NCBI GenBank assembly: GCA_949130495.1 | Contig: OX422215.1 | Span: forward strand, 524,701,755-524,765,754 | Reading direction: 5' to 3' | DNA: 64,000 bases | From: Sambucus nigra | Lineage: Eukaryota > Streptophyta > Magnoliopsida > Dipsacales > Adoxaceae | The notes under the pieces: generated by a model | The model's input: the letters and a program-made list of their open reading frames with translations, nothing else | Told to the model about the DNA's origin: nothing | The model's database searches: none | In this document: piece by piece, positions 60,276-64,000 of the stretch | Position numbering within the stretch: position 1 is the stretch's first letter | How the letters are laid out: every line of letters starts with the position of its first letter | Position numbers and translations under genes: made by a program

Positions 60276-62607
60276 CTAGCATGTAACCTGTGCGATGCGC
60301 GGATGTAGTACAATATTTGTTAAAAATATAATAAAAAAATTAAAATACTCAAATAAAGAAGTAACTATACATATGAAATAAAAATATAAAAATAAAAATG
60401 AGGTAGTTTGATAAAAGACACTTGTAGGAAAAAAAATTCAAAATTTGAAAATTATAGAAAACTATTTTTAAAATCTAAAAATCACAAAAAAAATTATAAA
60501 TATTGAAAAAAATAACAAAATATTGAAATTACAGAATATTAAATATATTCAGAAATAAAAAAAAATTGAAATAAAAAAAATGAAAAATACAATAAATTAA
60601 TAGACTGAAAATTACAGAAAATAAAAAAACTGGAGATTACAGAACATTAAAAATTCTGCACTTTACGAAAAATAATGAAAAAACTTACAAATTATAGAAA
60701 ATACTGAATTTTTTTAAAAAAAATTCTGAAAATAATATAGAAAACATTTTAAAAGTTTGAAAAAAAATGAAAAACTATTAAAATCGGAAAATATTGAAAA
60801 AGACTTTTAAAAAATATAAAATATTGAAAAAAACATGTTGCCAAAAAGAAATAGTGCTTCTCGAGAAAAAAATATTTCCAATAAAAAAACTATTTCACCA
60901 AAAAAACATATTTCCCTATTTTCAGAAAAAGTAGACCTTTATTTCTAGGAAAAAAAAACATTTTCATGCCATAAAAACATATTTCCAGAAAAAAGAACAC
61001 TTATTTTCGAATCTGGGAACAATTTCTTTTTGGCCAAAAAACATATTTACGGAATAAAAAAATCAAAATCTCAAAAAATTACAACCACAAAAACTGGATC
61101 AAAACCACAAATAAATAAAACATAATTATTTATACCACCAAACTAAAAAAACCTCTTCTCGACATCCAATACCAACCTAATACCTCCGGCCAACGTTCAA
61201 TTCATCCAATACAAATCGAATACCAAACACTCACCGGTGGTCCGGGCTCCGGTGGTGAATTTATTAGATTTTTATTTATTTTATTTTATTTGTTTTTAGT
61301 TTTTAATTTTTTTTTTATTATTATTATTATTATTTTATTTTATCTTATCTTATTTGTTTTTAATTTTATTAGGTTAGTTTTAATTTTATTAAATTTACAT
61401 TTTTAATCGAGTCTTACATGTTTAGTTAACTTTATTTTAATTTTTTTAGTACAAATTAAAGGCACACACACACCCTACCTATAATACACACACACACCCC
61501 ACTTCTTCTCCCACTTACACACACATCTCTCTCTTCTCTAAGCCGCCCAAACCGACCAGACTCCTAAACCCGAGTTCCCAACCCCATATCTATTCACTAC
61601 TCCAGCAAACCAGTGGACGGCCAACTCTGGACCCAACCACCTCCTGCACATAAGCCACCAAGATCCGCTCCCACCATTTAACCACGAACCCAACCAAGTC
61701 CAACCCATATACCCACTTGCCCTGTTTAAACCCATGGCTGCCTAACCCGGTAGCGCTCGGACCTACACCCCTTATCCCTCCAACTACGGCCTACTGCTGG
61801 CGACCTCTGCCCAAACACAGCCCCGACCCATTCAAGCCGGCCAACTTCATAACCATCGGCTACTCACCACGACCAACAGCAACCCGACCTTAATCTTCCA
61901 TACCCAAATTCAAATCCAGTGAAAACCGGACCTGCCAAGCCAACCCGCCAAACCTCCATAACCCAAAACAAACCACCCGCTTCAAAGCAAAATCCGGCGA
62001 TCCAAAGTTTGACCCGACCCGAACCCATACCCAAACTCTGACCTGATTCCCTTATCCCATACACCTGCTGAACTAACCCTCATCTTGGTACATACACAAT
62101 GCTTGGAATTTTTTATCACACGACTTTTTTTTTCCCCGTCTATTTTGAATTGACATGGTTTGAGTAATAAGAAGTTGCAGTTTACATTTTACTATAAATT
62201 ATGGGCTTTACTTTGACCACCCAAACCATGGCAGAGGAAAAATCTGAGGGGCGGTGGTGGTCTGTTGCGGGTGGGGGAGGGGCAGTGGAGTAAGAGGTGA
62301 GCAGGGTAGCCATGGATGATATGTTAAGTGAATTGAAACCACCTCATTTTTAATTTTGTTGACTGTGTAAAAGAAGGAATAGATGATGTTTTTCTCATTG
62401 TTTAGAGGGGAGGCGAACCTTAAAAGGAGGAGAGGAAATGGAGAGTCAAGAGTTCTTTTGTTTTGTATTTAATTTTGAGCGTTATTTGGCTTTCCGACGG
62501 AGGTGACGGTTTGTACTCAGACTATCAATAACAGTTGTAGTTGCATTAATGGGAAGAAGCTCTCTATTTATGCCTCTAATACTATTGTATTAGAGGTATA
62601 ATATAGA
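60276..62607 (-). mobile_element. H4: Helitron-like element
   Basis: On the minus strand it starts TCTATATTATACCTCTAATA (62607) after a host A and ends with hairpin CCGCGCATCGCACAGG, TTACATG and CTAG (60276) before a host T. 2332 bp. Its 3' hairpin and TTACATGCTAG tail are close to those of H2, so these are one family. The left half is extremely A-rich; the right half includes an LTR-like stretch. No Rep/helicase. Confidence 0.7.
61240..62090 (+). repeat. Athila LTR-like segment inside H4
   Basis: A T-rich part (61260-61450) is followed by AAATTAAAGGCACACACACA, a CACCCC stretch, CTTCTTCTCCCAC and then a C-rich part with many ACCCG/CCGACC words. The same order is found on the minus strand of the Athila-like LTR at 2600-3450. 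Identity is moderate, and the match was judged by eye. Open frames on its minus strand (Gly/Trp-rich) are the complement of this C-rich part. Confidence 0.4.
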
Positions 62608-62663
62608 TGACACACAAATTTCTAAATTATAAATTCTCTTTGTCTCAAATGAGCAGTGTTCTA

Positions 62664-63098
62664 CAAGGCGCGCCTAGGCTTGAGGCTTGGGAGAAACGCC
62701 CTGCCTTAACCTTTTCACGCCTTATTCTTGGTAAAAGACTTAATGCACACTTTTTTTTTAAAACAAAAACGCTTTAGTGAAACGATATAACTTTTTAAAG
62801 ACTTTAAAAAAAAAAAACCGGACCAATAACTCCTTTAAAATAATCAAAAGACAAATGGTGTTCTAAATCTCTTTGCTTCTCATCCAAAAAAACGCTTGTC
62901 TTTTTTTTTTCTTAGTATTTAAAAAAATAGTATTTTAGTTTGCATATATTCTGATATATTTTAAGGTATGTACGATTTTAGTATTTTTAATAGTCTTGTC
63001 ATAGTTAAAAATATTAAAATACATCAAAAAAGGCCTAAACGTCTTTTCACGCTTTTTTACGCCTAAGGCCCGCCTAGGCTTTTAAGGCTTAAGGCTTG
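62664..63098. mobile_element. Inverted-repeat element with GCCTAGGC ends (MITE-like)
   Basis: About 435 bp with complementary ends rich in CAAGGC..GCCTAGGC and GCCTTA words; CGCCTAGGC occurs near both ends. The interior is AT-rich. Clear target duplications were not found, so limits are approximate. The widespread AAGGCGCGCCTAGGC type in plants supports a DNA-transposon derivative. Confidence 0.5.
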
Positions 63099-64000
63099 TT
63101 TTTTAGAGCCTTTCAAAGTAGTAATCCATATTTCAAAATTACCGCTTCTAAGGATACACTCAATCAATGGCCAAGATTAACACTTGTTCACAATCGCGGT
63201 ATTTGTTGCTTTGATTAAAGTGGACACTTAATTTGGGACGTCTCTAAAAGGAAAGTAGAACTATTATTTGGTATAGATCATTACACGGTTTCGAATATGC
63301 TTATTTACAAATAGCACTAAAATATCTTAACAATCCCCTAAGTAACTGCTATAACTCCCCTAACTAATTTTTGGAATTTATATTCATATAATAATAATAA
63401 AACAATAAAAATAAAAGAAATCAATTTTCTTTCAGTCCTCGTGCCACTCCTGCGTGTATACATCATGTGATCACCAGGTAAGTGTGTGCAAGGAAACATT
63501 TTACCAGGTTTTGAATCCTATTGCCCCATTTGGGTAACAAGTGGATTCCTTCTCGGAATCAAAATCTGGTGTTTAGTTCATTTATGGAAAGTGTTTGATT
63601 TTCTGACATGTACTAAAACATTATTATGGTGCACCATTTATAAATACATGAATTCAAATCTTTATAAGGTAACCAAATAATTGCATATAAGTAGGAAAAA
63701 AAAACTAAAAGTACCGTAACAAAACAACTTCAAATTAATAACAAACCGAAATAACAAAATTGTCTTAACAAATTAGATATTTAGGTTTTAAGGACAGCTT
63801 TCTTCTTTGTCTTTGCAAAAAGTAGGATCCCTACTTATATTATAGTGGATGTGTTTTTCTTCCACCCATTTTCCCTTAGTAAGGTAATCTAATTCCATAG
63901 GGACGACATTCCGATGTGTCTTAAGATCCAATCAAACACATTAATATTACACTTACCAAGATGGTTACAATGGAATAAGATTCCACCCAACTTTACCACG
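63099..64000. other. Non-coding right edge
   Basis: AT-rich sequence with no recognised gene, repeat or RNA; the plus-strand open frame at 63486-63680 has no family resemblance I can support. Confidence 0.5.

Noticed and set aside
61538..62064. Gly/Trp-rich minus-strand frames
   Set aside because: They are the complement of a C-rich LTR-like segment inside Helitron H4 and show no domain.

Overview
The window is plant nuclear DNA: AT-rich, made almost entirely of nested LTR retrotransposons of plant-specific Ty3/gypsy lineages (Tekay-type chromovirus, Tat-type, Athila-type), with hAT-type MITEs, Helitrons, LINE relics and broken pieces of host genes. No intact host gene is certain. The species cannot be named from the sequence.

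Layout. 1-3770: an Athila-like element on the minus strand, cut by the window edge (broken gag, then leader and LTR). 3771-5758: end of a plus-strand Tekay-type LTR carrying a hAT-type MITE. 5759-8100: a worn Tat-type gag-protease-RT relic (minus) into which that LTR inserted. 11608-33848: a three-deep nest. The outer layer is a plus-strand Tekay-type solo LTR (E3, target duplication GTTGC). Inside it is a minus-strand non-autonomous Tat-like element with no coding genes (E2, 13464-32200, target duplication TATGG). Inside the 3' LTR of E2 is a minus-strand full-length Tekay-type chromovirus (E1, 14072-24877, target duplication GAATT). About 34.2-34.7 kb holds a relic of the mitochondrial ATP synthase gamma subunit gene. 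35676-48636: a complete Tat-lineage element (E4, minus, target duplication ATGAT). It has gag, protease, RT, two RNase H domains and integrase, plus a large opposite-strand gene with three introns between pol and the 3' LTR; a 572-bp hAT-type MITE sits in that gene. 49.8-50.8 kb: the 5' end of another Tat element. 51.6-57.4 kb: a row of minus-strand Helitron-like elements separated by near-identical spacers of about 63 bp, one carrying a gamma-glutamyltransferase gene fragment. 57.4-60.1 kb: a possible host promoter and first exon, then RNase H and LINE relics. 60.3-62.6 kb: another Helitron. 62.7-63.1 kb: an inverted-repeat element.

Cross-cutting observations. (1) The reading frames of E4, E1 and the Athila gag are broken mostly by TAA/TAG codons at sites best explained as former CAA/CAG glutamine codons, as expected from C-to-T change at methylated cytosines. 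In E4 this affects both the sense and the opposite-strand gene. (2) The opposite-strand gene of E4 keeps spliceosomal introns, its own TATA-like box and a 46-bp promoter-proximal tandem repeat. (3) A 16-bp palindrome that founds the satellite-like repeats of E2 also lies in the coding linker of E4. (4) The Helitron array has two matching junctions, unexpected for independent insertions.
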